A DNA stretch of 64,000 bases. Origin: Ideonella_A intermedia_A. GTDB taxonomy: Bacteria > Pseudomonadota > Gammaproteobacteria > Burkholderiales > Burkholderiaceae_C. How positions within the stretch are numbered: position 1 is the first letter of the stretch; every line of letters begins with the position of its first letter. The position numbers were made by a program, and so were the translations under genes. Below the pieces are notes generated by a model. That model searched no databases. It saw nothing but the letters and a program-made list of their open reading frames with translations, and had not been told where the DNA came from. The stretch is taken from assembly GCA_943370175.1 (NCBI GenBank), contig CALRPU020000012.1:1-64000 (forward strand), written 5' to 3'. Shown here piece after piece: positions 34,349-43,600 of the stretch.

Positions 34349-36226
34349 ATGTGTGGCATCGTCGCAGCCGTCAGCACCCGCAACATCGTTCCCATCCTGC
34401 TGCAAGGCCTGAAGCGGCTGGAATACCGCGGCTACGACTCCTGCGGCGTGGCCGTGCACCAGCACGGCGAGCTGCGGCGGGCCCGCAGCACCGCCCGCGT
34501 GGCGGAGCTTGAATCGCAGATCGAGGCCGAGCGGGTGTCGTCCGGCACCGGCATCGCCCACACCCGTTGGGCCACGCACGGCGCGCCCGCGGTGCACAAC
34601 GCCCACCCGCATTTCTCGGGCTCGCGCATCGCGCTGGTGCACAACGGCATCATCGAAAACCACGACGAATTGCGCGCTGAATTGCAGGCCAAGGGCTACC
34701 ACTTCAGCAGCCAGACCGACACCGAGGTCATTGCCCACCTGGTGGACCAGCTCTACGCGGGCGACCTGCTGGAGGCGGTGCAGGCCGCCATCCGCCGCCT
34801 GCACGGCGCCTACGCCATTGCGGTGTTCTGCCGCGACGAGCCCCACCGCGTGGTCGGCGCCCGCGAGGGCTCGCCGCTGGTGCTGGGGGTGGGCGCGGGT
34901 GAGCATGCGGGCGAGCACTTTCTGGCGTCCGACGCCATGGCGCTGGCTGGCGTGACCGACCAGATCTGCTACCTGGAAGACGGCGACGTCGTCGACCTGC
35001 AGCTGGGCAAGGTTTGGATCAGCGCGCTGCCGGCCGGCGCGCGCAGCGCCACCGCGCCCGCCGACCCGGCCGCCTTCCGCTTCGAGCCCGTGCAGCGCCC
35101 CGTGCGCACCGTGCACGCCCACACTGGCGCGGCCGAACTGGGGCCCTACCGCCACTACATGCAGAAGGAAATCTTCGAGCAGCCCAAGGCCATCGCCGAC
35201 ACGCTGGAGTCGCTGGGCGGCGTGTCCCCCGAGCTGTTCGGCGACGGCGCCTACCGTGTGTTCAAGGACGTGGACCAGGTGCTGATCCTGGCCTGCGGCA
35301 CCAGCTACTACAGCGGGTCCACCGCCAAGTACTGGCTGGAAAGCATTGCCAAGATCCCCACCAGCGTCGAGATCGCCAGCGAGTACCGGTACCGCGACAG
35401 CGTGCCCAACCCGCGCACCCTGGTCGTCACCATCAGCCAAAGCGGTGAAACCGCCGACACCCTGGCCGCGCTGAAGCACGCCCGCTCACTGGGCATGGCC
35501 CACACCCTGACCATCTGCAACGTGGCCACCAGCGCGATGGTGCGCGAATGCGCCATGGCCTACATCACCCGCGCCGGCGCCGAAATTGGCGTGGCCAGCA
35601 CCAAGGCCTTCACCAGCCAGCTGGTCGGCCTCTTCCTGCTGACGCTGGCGCTGGCACAAACCCGCGGCCACCTCACCGACGCCCAGGAAGCCGAGCACCT
35701 GAAAGCCCTGCGCCACCTGCCTGTGGCCGTGCAGGCCGTGCTGGCGCTGGAGCCGCAGGTCATCGCCTGGGCCGAGGTGTTTGCCCGCAAAGAGAACGCG
35801 CTGTTCCTGGGCCGCGGCCTGCACTACCCCATCGCCCTGGAAGGCGCGCTGAAGCTGAAGGAAATCAGCTACATCCACGCCGAGGCCTACCCCGCGGGCG
35901 AACTCAAGCACGGCCCGCTGGCCCTGGTCACCGCCGACATGCCCGTGGTCACCGTTGCCCCCAACGACGCCCTGCTGGAAAAACTCAAAAGCAACCTGCA
36001 GGAAGTTCGCGCCCGCGGTGGCGAACTCTTCGTCTTCGCCGACGACGACACCCGCATCACCAGCAGCGACGGCCTGCACGTCATCCGCATGCCCGAACAC
36101 TACGGCGCGCTGTCCCCGATCCTGCACGTGGTGCCATTGCAGCTGCTGGCCTATCACACGGCGTGCGCGCGGGGGACGGATGTGGACAAGCCGAGGAATT
36201 TGGCGAAGAGTGTGACGGTGGAGTGA
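34349..36226 (+). CDS. glmS: Glutamine-fructose-6-phosphate aminotransferase (isomerizing)
   Basis: Makes glucosamine-6-phosphate from fructose-6-phosphate and glutamine, the first committed step to peptidoglycan and lipopolysaccharide sugars. The 625-residue protein starts MCGIVAAVSTRNI with the catalytic Cys2. The glutaminase blocks GLKRLEYRGYDSCG and HTRWATHGAP follow, then two SIS domains (ACGTSYYSG, TISQSGETADTLAAL) and the ending DVDKPRNLAKSVTVE, where the Lys is catalytic. Length is slightly above E. coli. The 3-prime end of glmS is the recognised target of Tn7-type transposition, and here an accessory island begins right after it. Confidence 0.96.
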   Translation: MCGIVAAVSTRNIVPILLQGLKRLEYRGYDSCGVAVHQHGELRRARSTARVAELESQIEAERVSSGTGIAHTRWATHGAPAVHNAHPHFSGSRIALVHNGIIENHDELRAELQAKGYHFSSQTDTEVIAHLVDQLYAGDLLEAVQAAIRRLHGAYAIAVFCRDEPHRVVGAREGSPLVLGVGAGEHAGEHFLASDAMALAGVTDQICYLEDGDVVDLQLGKVWISALPAGARSATAPADPAAFRFEPVQRPVRTVHAHTGAAELGPYRHYMQKEIFEQPKAIADTLESLGGVSPELFGDGAYRVFKDVDQVLILACGTSYYSGSTAKYWLESIAKIPTSVEIASEYRYRDSVPNPRTLVVTISQSGETADTLAALKHARSLGMAHTLTICNVATSAMVRECAMAYITRAGAEIGVASTKAFTSQLVGLFLLTLALAQTRGHLTDAQEAEHLKALRHLPVAVQAVLALEPQVIAWAEVFARKENALFLGRGLHYPIALEGALKLKEISYIHAEAYPAGELKHGPLALVTADMPVVTVAPNDALLEKLKSNLQEVRARGGELFVFADDDTRITSSDGLHVIRMPEHYGALSPILHVVPLQLLAYHTACARGTDVDKPRNLAKSVTVE

Positions 36227-36538
36227 AGGGGTGGGGCGAAGGGTGTTCTTTGATGCCATTTATAAGAACTGTAAATTGCGGGAAGAACTGTAAATCTGAT
36301 GGGCCCTGTTGGCGGGCGACTGCCTGAGCACGGGGGTGGAATCTGATAAGAGGCCCGCTCTCTTCTACGGCGTGCACTCAAGTCGGGTGTCCTGTCCCCC
36401 GCGGACGGGGGGCAGCCGCTAGAAGGGGTCATGCTGCTGATCCGCAAGTCCGATCACGAAGCTCCGCCGCGTGCTCGGTTGGCGGATCGCGTTGCAGCTT
36501 ATGCTGCAGTCCGTGGGGCAGGCGTCCTGACGCTGGAC
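36227..36538. other. Island boundary region downstream of glmS, no confident gene
   Basis: 312 bases between the glmS stop and the end of the HNH gene. The first 70 bases are AT-richer than glmS and hold two 13-base direct repeats. Further on are two hairpins, CCCCCG-CGGA-CGGGGG (36396-36411) and TGCAGC-TTAT-GCTGCA (36493-36508). Neither has a T-run on the minus strand, so they are not clear terminators for the minus-strand operon. A 49-codon frame (36431-36580, plus) overlaps the HNH gene and has no recognised similarity, so I do not call it. Confidence 0.5.
36264..36295 (+). repeat. 13-base direct repeats close to the glmS stop
   Basis: AAGAACTGTAAAT occurs at 36264-36276 and 36283-36295, a 19-base period, 38 bases after the glmS stop. 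Closely spaced short direct repeats at this place resemble the transposase-binding repeats of Tn7-like ends, but no matching inverted copies are seen at the far side of the island (53451-53896) and no transposition genes are present. Confidence 0.6.
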
Positions 36539-37261
36539 TCAGTCCCCGCCAATCCAGACATGCATCCGGTGATATTCTAGGTAGGGATGGTGCTCGACGC
36601 GCGTGGCACCGACCTTCAACACTCCGTGAATTCCAAGTGCAGACCGTCGCTCGGCGGTCAGCGTCGCAGACAGGCGCACCCTCCCGTCGCTGTCAACGGT
36701 CATCAGCCCAGAGTCGAACAGCGCGTCAAGGTGCGGAGCCAACAGCAGCCCGTTGAACACGTCCAGCCGCTGCTCGTCGGTCTCGCACAGGGCCCAGGGG
36801 CGGATGTGCGAGGCCCGAAGCAGCTCAGGCATATCCAGGCCGGTGATGCAGCACTTCCCCTGCCAATAGTCCAACAGCGCACCGCGGAACAGGCCTTGCC
36901 CGACGCGCTGGACGACCAGCCGCTCGGCCTCGGTCGTCTTTGGCATCGTCGCCGTCTTCTTCTTGAACTCGTCCGCCACCCGGTTGGGCTTGGTGCGGGC
37001 CAGGGCCGCCGTCGTGCGCAGCAAGGCGTAGAGCTCGCCGTAACCCTCGACCTTCAAGGGGCCGCTGCCAGCCGTCTGGTCCAGGATGGCCGGGTCCGAA
37101 GCGCTGACCTCAAAGCTCTTCTCCCCCGCCACACGCATGAGCACCGTCTCCGGGAACCGGGCAGAACGCAGCTCCAGCCCGTCGGCGTGCGGGACCGCCG
37201 TCATCTCGAAGCCGCAGTCGGCGGCGGCCTTCTCCAAGCGCAGGCGGTCCAGCGGGGTCAT
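36539..37261 (-). CDS. HNH endonuclease, last gene of the island operon
   Basis: A 240-residue protein with a C-terminal HNH nuclease domain. CCITGLDMPELLRASHIRPW holds the Cys pair region and the first His, and VFNGLLLAPHLDALFDSGL gives the N and second His, as in the HNH_2 family fused to restriction-type proteins. The N-terminal 130 residues are unrecognised. Start at ATG 37261, which overlaps the DUF262 gene stop by one base (TGATG), so it is translationally coupled. In this setting it probably acts as a DNA effector or as part of a modification-dependent restriction pair with the DUF262 protein (inference). Confidence 0.82.
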   Translation of the reverse strand: MTPLDRLRLEKAAADCGFEMTAVPHADGLELRSARFPETVLMRVAGEKSFEVSASDPAILDQTAGSGPLKVEGYGELYALLRTTAALARTKPNRVADEFKKKTATMPKTTEAERLVVQRVGQGLFRGALLDYWQGKCCITGLDMPELLRASHIRPWALCETDEQRLDVFNGLLLAPHLDALFDSGLMTVDSDGRVRLSATLTAERRSALGIHGVLKVGATRVEHHPYLEYHRMHVWIGGD

Positions 37262-39021
37262 CACACGCCTCCGGACAACTTCACGTAGCCCTGCCGAATC
37301 ACATCGGCAATCAGCGGCCGCCGCGCCACCAGGAAGTCCTCGTAGCTCAGCGTCCACCAGTCCTGCGGCAAGGCGTGCCAGCGCATCATGGCCGCCAGGG
37401 TCTCGGGGTCGAAGCGCTCCGCGTACTTGGGCCAATACTGGCTGGGCGGGGCGTCGGAGATGGCGATGTTGTCGTCCCACTCCACCAGCGTGTAGTTGGC
37501 AATCTGGTTGATATCCCGGACGCTCTCCACGCCCTTGCCCTTCAGGTATTGACGTGGGAAAAGGTGATGCCGCTCGAGCGATTTCTTCTGCCCCTGGGCG
37601 GGCGGGTCAAGCAGGTCCACCACCTTCATCGACGAGAACAGCGCGCGGGCATCCAGGAGCGTCTGCGCCGCGTAGAAGCCGAACAGCGCCGGGCTGCGAC
37701 CTGCGGACGTGGCCAGGTCCAGCGGCAAGGTCTTGGTCCAGTAGTCGTCCGTCAGTGTGGCCGACTCCACCGTGGCCAGCCTCGCCAGGAACTGCTCGGC
37801 CGAGGTCATCTCCCGCAGCTCGGCCAGGTCCTGCTCCATGCGCGACTCGGGCGACGATGTAAACCGCCCCGTCAGCAGCGACATGAACAGCCAGCGCGCG
37901 ATGGCGTTCTTGAGTTTGAAGCCCTCCACGCCGTACTCGGTGCGCCCCAGCAGGTACAACTGGTAGGCGAACACCAGCGCGTTCACCGAGCTGATGTGCT
38001 TGGCGCTGCGGTAGCCCGCGGCACGCACGACGTTGAGGAAGTCAGCCCAGTACGTCAGGTTCAGCACCCGTGCCTGGGCATCGCGCAACTTGCCGAACTG
38101 GTTGGCCCGCTTCTCGGGGCTGGACTCGCCGGTCGAAAGGTCCTTGCCTCGCAGCAGCGAGTACACGTGCTCCAGCCGTGCGCGCCGGAAGGCGACGCCG
38201 ACGCCGACACGTAGCAGGTGGTCCGGGTCGGGCTGGAAGATGGCGTTGAATGGGCTGGCCTGACCCGCAGGTCCGGGCTGCCGGGCGGCGCGGCAGAAGG
38301 TCTCCAGCTCGCTGCGGCCCTCGTCCCAGAACACCGACATGAGGGTCAGGATGAAGTCCGACTGGTTGAGCTTCTTGCCTTCGCTGTTGATGCGCACGAA
38401 GACGTCGGCCACCTGCTCTTCGGTGCACTGCTGGGACAGCTCCAGCGCGATGAAGGGGAAGTTCGTCAGCCCAGCAAGGCGGCCTATGGCCTCGGCCACG
38501 CTCTCTTCTTCCGCATCCGACACGTCCCTCGCTGCTGACAGCCGCTTCAGGTACTCAGCAATCGTCTTGTGCGTGGGGCGATTGAAGACCTCGGAAACAT
38601 CGAGGATGTACTCCGGGTCTCGCTCGGTCGTGGCATCGGGCACCGCGAAGGTGCCGTTCTGCGGCCGGAACGCGATACGGATGTGCTCCCGTTCAAAGTT
38701 CTCGCGCAGCACAGCCTCGCGACGGATGACCGCGTAGAGCGAGGTCAGCCGCTGCTGCCCGTCGACGATGAGCAAGGAAGGCGTTTTCTGCTTGTTGGTG
38801 TCGCCGATGACCTTGGTCTCCACCCCGTCGGCGCCTGTCTCCCAAAACAGGAAAAAGCCAACCGGGTAGCCGCGGTACATCGAGTCGAACAGGTCGCGGA
38901 CCTTGGCGTTACTCCACACGAACGGGCGCTGGATATCCGGCAGGCCAATCTGGCCCATGCTGATGCCATTGACCAGCCCGCCCAGGGTGTAGCGGACTTC
39001 TTTGAAGAGGGTTTCACTCAT
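37261..39021 (-). CDS. DUF262 / DUF1524 protein (GmrSD-type restriction-like)
   Basis: A 586-residue protein with the GmrSD layout. The N-terminal DUF262 domain has the motif LIVDGQQRLTSLYAV (about residue 87), which in this family supports nucleotide hydrolysis, and FVRINSEGKKLNQSDFILT. The C-terminal region carries an HNH-like DUF1524 motif, LERHHLFPRQYL (about residue 482) followed by INQIANYTLVEW. Such proteins act as type IV, modification-sensing restriction enzymes or accessory nucleases in BREX and phosphorothioate systems. It follows the broken HEPN gene by four bases and precedes the HNH gene with a one-base overlap. Confidence 0.85.
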   Translation of the reverse strand: MSETLFKEVRYTLGGLVNGISMGQIGLPDIQRPFVWSNAKVRDLFDSMYRGYPVGFFLFWETGADGVETKVIGDTNKQKTPSLLIVDGQQRLTSLYAVIRREAVLRENFEREHIRIAFRPQNGTFAVPDATTERDPEYILDVSEVFNRPTHKTIAEYLKRLSAARDVSDAEEESVAEAIGRLAGLTNFPFIALELSQQCTEEQVADVFVRINSEGKKLNQSDFILTLMSVFWDEGRSELETFCRAARQPGPAGQASPFNAIFQPDPDHLLRVGVGVAFRRARLEHVYSLLRGKDLSTGESSPEKRANQFGKLRDAQARVLNLTYWADFLNVVRAAGYRSAKHISSVNALVFAYQLYLLGRTEYGVEGFKLKNAIARWLFMSLLTGRFTSSPESRMEQDLAELREMTSAEQFLARLATVESATLTDDYWTKTLPLDLATSAGRSPALFGFYAAQTLLDARALFSSMKVVDLLDPPAQGQKKSLERHHLFPRQYLKGKGVESVRDINQIANYTLVEWDDNIAISDAPPSQYWPKYAERFDPETLAAMMRWHALPQDWWTLSYEDFLVARRPLIADVIRQGYVKLSGGV

Positions 39022-39025
39022 TGCG

Positions 39026-39706
39026 TCAAAGTATGTCGGCCGCTCGAAAGAAGCCTGTCAAAGTCAAAAGGGCGGCGCGGACAATTCGCCGGTCCATCTC
39101 CGAATGAGCCGACTTCTCTCCATGAAACAGGTTGCAGCGCACTCTGTAGATGGCCGAGATGACATGCGGCCAATCGCAGGGAATCGGCTCGCCGCGCGCA
39201 CGGTGCCATTCGGCACACTCAGGCTCAAACTCGGCGATGCCGGCTGCGAGATATCGCTGAATCAACTCGCTACGGGTCACGCCATGCTGGCCATGAATGC
39301 CGGCGCGCCGCAGACGCTGCGCTTTGAAGATGGGAAGCAGGCTGACGAACACCTCGGCATCGCGGCGGACGTTGGGATGCTCGGCCACGACGTGCTGGAA
39401 TCGTTGGCGCAATCCTTCATCCTCTTTGAGTCGGCGCATGTATTCGCGGTCTTGGTCATGCTCAGTGACGCAAGCGGCTCAGGCATTGACCGACATCCAC
39501 GAAAAGATAAAGGCCTCGAACGTCGCCTCTTCGTCATCGCGCTGCTGCCAGGCTCGCTCAAACCAAGTGGTAATGAGCCGTTGTCCGTCTTCATGCAGCC
39601 ATCGGTGTCTGTGCAACTCCAATAGTTGATGCCCGCGGTCAGGGTGTGGTGCTTGGTATGGACAAGCTTCTTGCGCCGCTTTAGCCATTGCAACTTTTTT
39701 GGCCAT
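39026..39706 (-). pseudogene. HEPN-like gene interrupted by an in-frame TGA
   Basis: One continuous frame of 227 codons from ATG 39706 to a stop at 39026, broken only by a single TGA at 39481-39479 (codon 76). The protein reads TFEAFIFSWMSVNA-stop-AACVTEHDQDREYMRRL. A TGG (Trp) there would restore a smooth protein, so a single G-to-A change is the simplest cause. Near the C-terminus RCNLFHG is an R-x4-H motif of HEPN ribonuclease-like domains. It is coupled to the upstream HEPN gene (one-base TGATG overlap). The C-terminal part could restart at ATG 39439 (137 residues), which retains the R-x4-H motif. Confidence 0.8.
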
Positions 39707-40623
39707 CAGGTGCCGCCACCTTGCCGCTGGTCGAAAGCAAAGCCGATGGTCTGCCTTGAACCCACAGCAGAGCGCGTGTATTCGTTGGTCACACCGAGTA
39801 AGGCAAAGATGCAACGGGCCACGAAGCCTCGCAGTTCCAATTCCATGCCAGGTTCGGTCTGTGGATGTGCAAAACCCACGGGCTCACCCGCATACATCGC
39901 TTCATGTACCAGCAAATTTCTACGATGCGACAGGCTGCAGGCATTCTTCCCTGCGGCCATCGGCATCGCCCAGCTTGGCGTCTGAAGGCATAGTCTTACG
40001 GCCAAGGCCCTGGGGCGCTCTGCGTGGCCATTCGCAGCGACGCTCATGGTTCTCTCGGCCAACTTCCAGCAAGTGTCCAGAGCGGTGTACTGGGCGTTGA
40101 AGCGTTCAAACTCATGCTCGTACAACTGAGCAAACAGGTGCCAGTGGATGGCGCCAAAGGCAAGCTTGCGGGTCTCCGGCTCTGTATGCCGCATCCAGAA
40201 AGCAGTGGCCAGGTCGAGCGTCACTGCGATTTCTCGGTCATCGGCATAAAAGTCGCACAGAGACCCGCGCTGGGCCGGGCACTTGTAAAAGTGCTGCCAG
40301 CCCTCGCGCTGTAGGCGCAGTCCTTTGAGCATGCCGAAAAGCGCGATGAAGAAGTTTTCCGCAGCGGGGTCGGGGTTCGTGCTGTTCAGACAGACCCGAT
40401 GTGTAGGCGGAAGACCGAAGGTAGTTGGCGTCGGGGGCACCGCCCGTCCGTCGGGCGCTAGCCGGGAACTGCTGGTGAGAGCTGGGTAGTACCACCCGGC
40501 GTACCAGCGTGCATCAGCAAGCTGCTCTCGAACGAGCGCATCATGCCCCGCAAGCGAGCGGATGCGTCCGCCGACCCAGTCCAGTGCTGTCGGCTCCGGC
40601 AAGAATCCGAATTGGGTCTCCAT
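39706..40623 (-). CDS. HEPN-like protein with R-x4-H motif
   Basis: A 305-residue protein I do not match to a named family. Near the C-terminus HRRNLLVHEAMY (about residue 237) gives an R-x4-H motif typical of HEPN RNases, inside predicted helices. A CPAQRGSLCDFY segment with two Cys lies near the middle. HEPN proteins are common toxin-type effectors in defence systems. Start at ATG 40623, overlapping the methylase stop by one base. The next gene downstream is a second, broken, HEPN-like gene. Base composition in this stretch is visibly lower in GC than in the large genes of the operon. Confidence 0.6.
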   Translation of the reverse strand: METQFGFLPEPTALDWVGGRIRSLAGHDALVREQLADARWYAGWYYPALTSSSRLAPDGRAVPPTPTTFGLPPTHRVCLNSTNPDPAAENFFIALFGMLKGLRLQREGWQHFYKCPAQRGSLCDFYADDREIAVTLDLATAFWMRHTEPETRKLAFGAIHWHLFAQLYEHEFERFNAQYTALDTCWKLAERTMSVAANGHAERPRALAVRLCLQTPSWAMPMAAGKNACSLSHRRNLLVHEAMYAGEPVGFAHPQTEPGMELELRGFVARCIFALLGVTNEYTRSAVGSRQTIGFAFDQRQGGGT

Positions 40624-43600
40624 CAGCCCGCCCGCTCCAACTTGTCCCACGCCCCTAGAACGAGGCGGCGTGTCCGATACTCGCCGTAAGCGCGAATGTC
40701 GCCCTCCTTGAGCACGCGGAAGGTCTCGCTGGGGTAGTCATCGCCCATCACGTCTTTGGGGTCAAGGATGTAGCGCAGCTCGTCGCGGGTGAGCCCGTAG
40801 AGGCGGGCGTAGTAGGCGTCGAGCTCGGCGCGCAGGTGGGCGCGGCGCTCGGGGTTCCAGGCGAAGGGGCAGCCTTGCTCTGCGGCGGGGCGGGGGTCGT
40901 AAGCGGCGAGGTCCTGGCCCCAGGCCTGTAGGTCGTACGCGGTGTACGTGAGCTCGAGAACGCGTGGCACGATGTAGGCGAGGTCGGCTTCCGTGTATCG
41001 CTCTGGGGGCAACACCGGGAACTGCTTCACCAGGAAGAAGTTCATATTGATACCACCCACCTTAAAGCGCGCAGCAAAGTCCACAGCCAGGCTGTTCAAC
41101 GAACCCAGACAACAGGCAGCAAGGGCTGCGGTAGATGTTCCTGGCATCTGAAGCACGGGAGCACTGTTCCCCAGCCCGACCCGAGGGGCAATCGCTGTAA
41201 TGAACGTTCTCTCGTCGGTCGCTCGTGCGACGCCGCGCATCACTAGCAGCCACTTTGGGCTAAATCTGTCCATCCAGCCGTCCAGCAGCGCCAGCAGCGC
41301 TTCAGCCGGCGCGCTCGCATCCAAGGCCCTGGCCAGGGCCGCGAGTTCAGAGTCGTTCAGGCGGGCGTCGCAGCTTTGCATCGCCCACTTTGGGAAGTCC
41401 ACTAGAGCCTTCTTGGTGGTCAGTCCTACCCCGCGCAGCGCAGCGTCCAGGTAAGGGAAGCGTGCCCGCATCTGCTGCTCGACCGATGCGATGTGGCGCT
41501 GGGCTTGCTGCGCGGTCCAGCCCTCAGTGGAGGGGGCAGACCCAGCCGCCGCGTGGAACAACTCGCCAGCCGCCCACTGCGCCAGTGCCAGTTGCAGGTC
41601 GGCCAATGCGGGGGCCTGAGCAGTGGTGTCGCCTGACTCTCGGGCGGCGTGCAGTGCTAGCCAAGTGCGTGCCACGCGCGACGGCACGCGGGCGATGCGG
41701 GCCAGCACTTCACGCTCATCCACCCAGTAGCGTGGGCGTACGGTCAAGGCGGGGTCAGCTTTCTGTGCGTGACTCACATCTGCGGTTTCAACCTCGCCCG
41801 CCATTCCGCTGGCGGAGTCCACGTAAGTGGCCCAGCGGTGGTCGAACTGGTGAATCATCTTGGCCTCATACAGCGGCAGTCGGCGGGGGGCACCGTGGCC
41901 GACGGGCACCTCTGCGAACAAGCTACTGTCGCTGGTCATGTTGAACAGACCTTGCGAGAAGGCGATGCCCCACGGATTGACCTCGGGCTGAAGGACCGTG
42001 CCCTCGTCGGCGGTTACTGCCTCTCGGATGAGTACCGGGGCGGCGCGGTAGAGCTTCTTGGTCAGCTCAGCATCTCGCTCATTGCGAAACACTGGACAGG
42101 TACGGGTGTTGGGGTTGATGAGGCTGAACTCGTCTGGAGCCAGTGTGAAGCGGCGGCGAGCATCCTGCAGGTGCTCAACCTGGGTGGCGAAGCACACGAA
42201 CTCGGCACGAGGGGCTGCACCCAGCGTCAGCAGCGAGAACTTGTAGCTGCGATGAACCGCCGGGAATACGGCGTCACTATTTTCGAAGTCGAACAAGCTG
42301 GCCAATCTGCCATGGCTGGCTATACGCCCGAAGTAGGCCTTGGTGGAGTCGTCGGTAGCAATGCCGGTAGGCACGATGAAGCCAGCGCGCCCTCTCGGCG
42401 ATATGGCCTGCAGAAATGCCTCCGAAAACAATGCATAGGTGTTTAACTTGCCAAAGGCAGCAAGCGGAAACCGCCCTCCGGCTCGAAAGAACAGATTGGC
42501 GGCGTCGTACTCGCGCTTGGCTGCATGGAACTTGTTCCAGAGCCAAGGTGCGGTCTGCTCCAGGTCGGCGATAGCCTTCTTGCGTTTGTCTCCCGCTAGT
42601 GCGGCAACCGAAGGCGCACGAGACGAGAAGAACTCTTCTTCGCTGAGCTGTAACTGCTCCCAAGGCGGGTTGCCCAGCATCACGCTGAAGCCGCCCTTGG
42701 CAGCCACCTGAGGGAACGCCAACCACCAGTGGAAGACGCTGTGCTGGCGGCACAAGGCCTGGGCGGCGTCTTCCACGGCAGCCCTCGGCGCCTGGCCGCT
42801 GAGCGCGCCCCACAGGTAGCCAGACAGCGGTACGGTGTCGCTCGCGTCGGCCAACTTTGGCGCCAGGAAGGCGGCCACGTAGGTGTCGGCCAGCCGAGCG
42901 AAGGTGCTGCGCTGTGCTTCAGCTTCGGCCTGTGACCAGGCCCGGCGCTTGGCGGCCAAGTGCTCGGGGGTGTCGTCGTCCAGCGTCTCGACGCTGACCG
43001 CCTGCGCGGCCAGGCCCGCCTGGGTGAGCAGGTCGCCACCGGCAATCTGCCGCCAGCTCTTCAGGTCAGCCTTGTTCTGCTTCTTCAGGGCCTTGGCGAC
43101 CTCCTTGTCGTCGCCCGAGAGGGCCGTGTAGGCCTCATCGGGGATGCCGTTCTCCAGCACCTTGGGGTCGAGCACGCCCAGCAGCGCGTCGCCGACCCGC
43201 AGGTGGTGGTCCACGAAGCTCAGCGGCCGGTCGGGCGAGTAGGCCTCCAGCCACAGAGCCGTCTTGGCCAGCTGGATGGCCATGGGGTTCTTGTCCACCC
43301 CGTAGATGCAGCGGCTGACCACGTCGCGCAGCGCGTGGCGGTAGTCAGCGGGCGTGGGGGCGCCGCCCTCGCGCTCGGCAGCGGCGCGGTGCAGCGCCAC
43401 CTCGTCGGCCAGGCGGCGAGCGGCTGACAGCAGGAAGTGCCCGCTGCCGCAGGCGGGGTCGCAGATGGTGAGCGACAGCAGCGCCTCAACGGGACGTTCT
43501 GGGTTCGCTTTTACCGTCCGCGCGATGACTGGCTCGAGCGCACTCTTGATGAGCTCCTGCACCAGGCTGTCAGGGGTGTAGTAGCTGCCGGTGAGTTTGC

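Noticed and set aside
36227..36300. Possible Tn7 left end after glmS
   Set aside because: The canonical Tn7 terminal sequence is not present, and no transposition genes or inverted counterpart at the far end were found. Kept only as a hypothesis about the hotspot.
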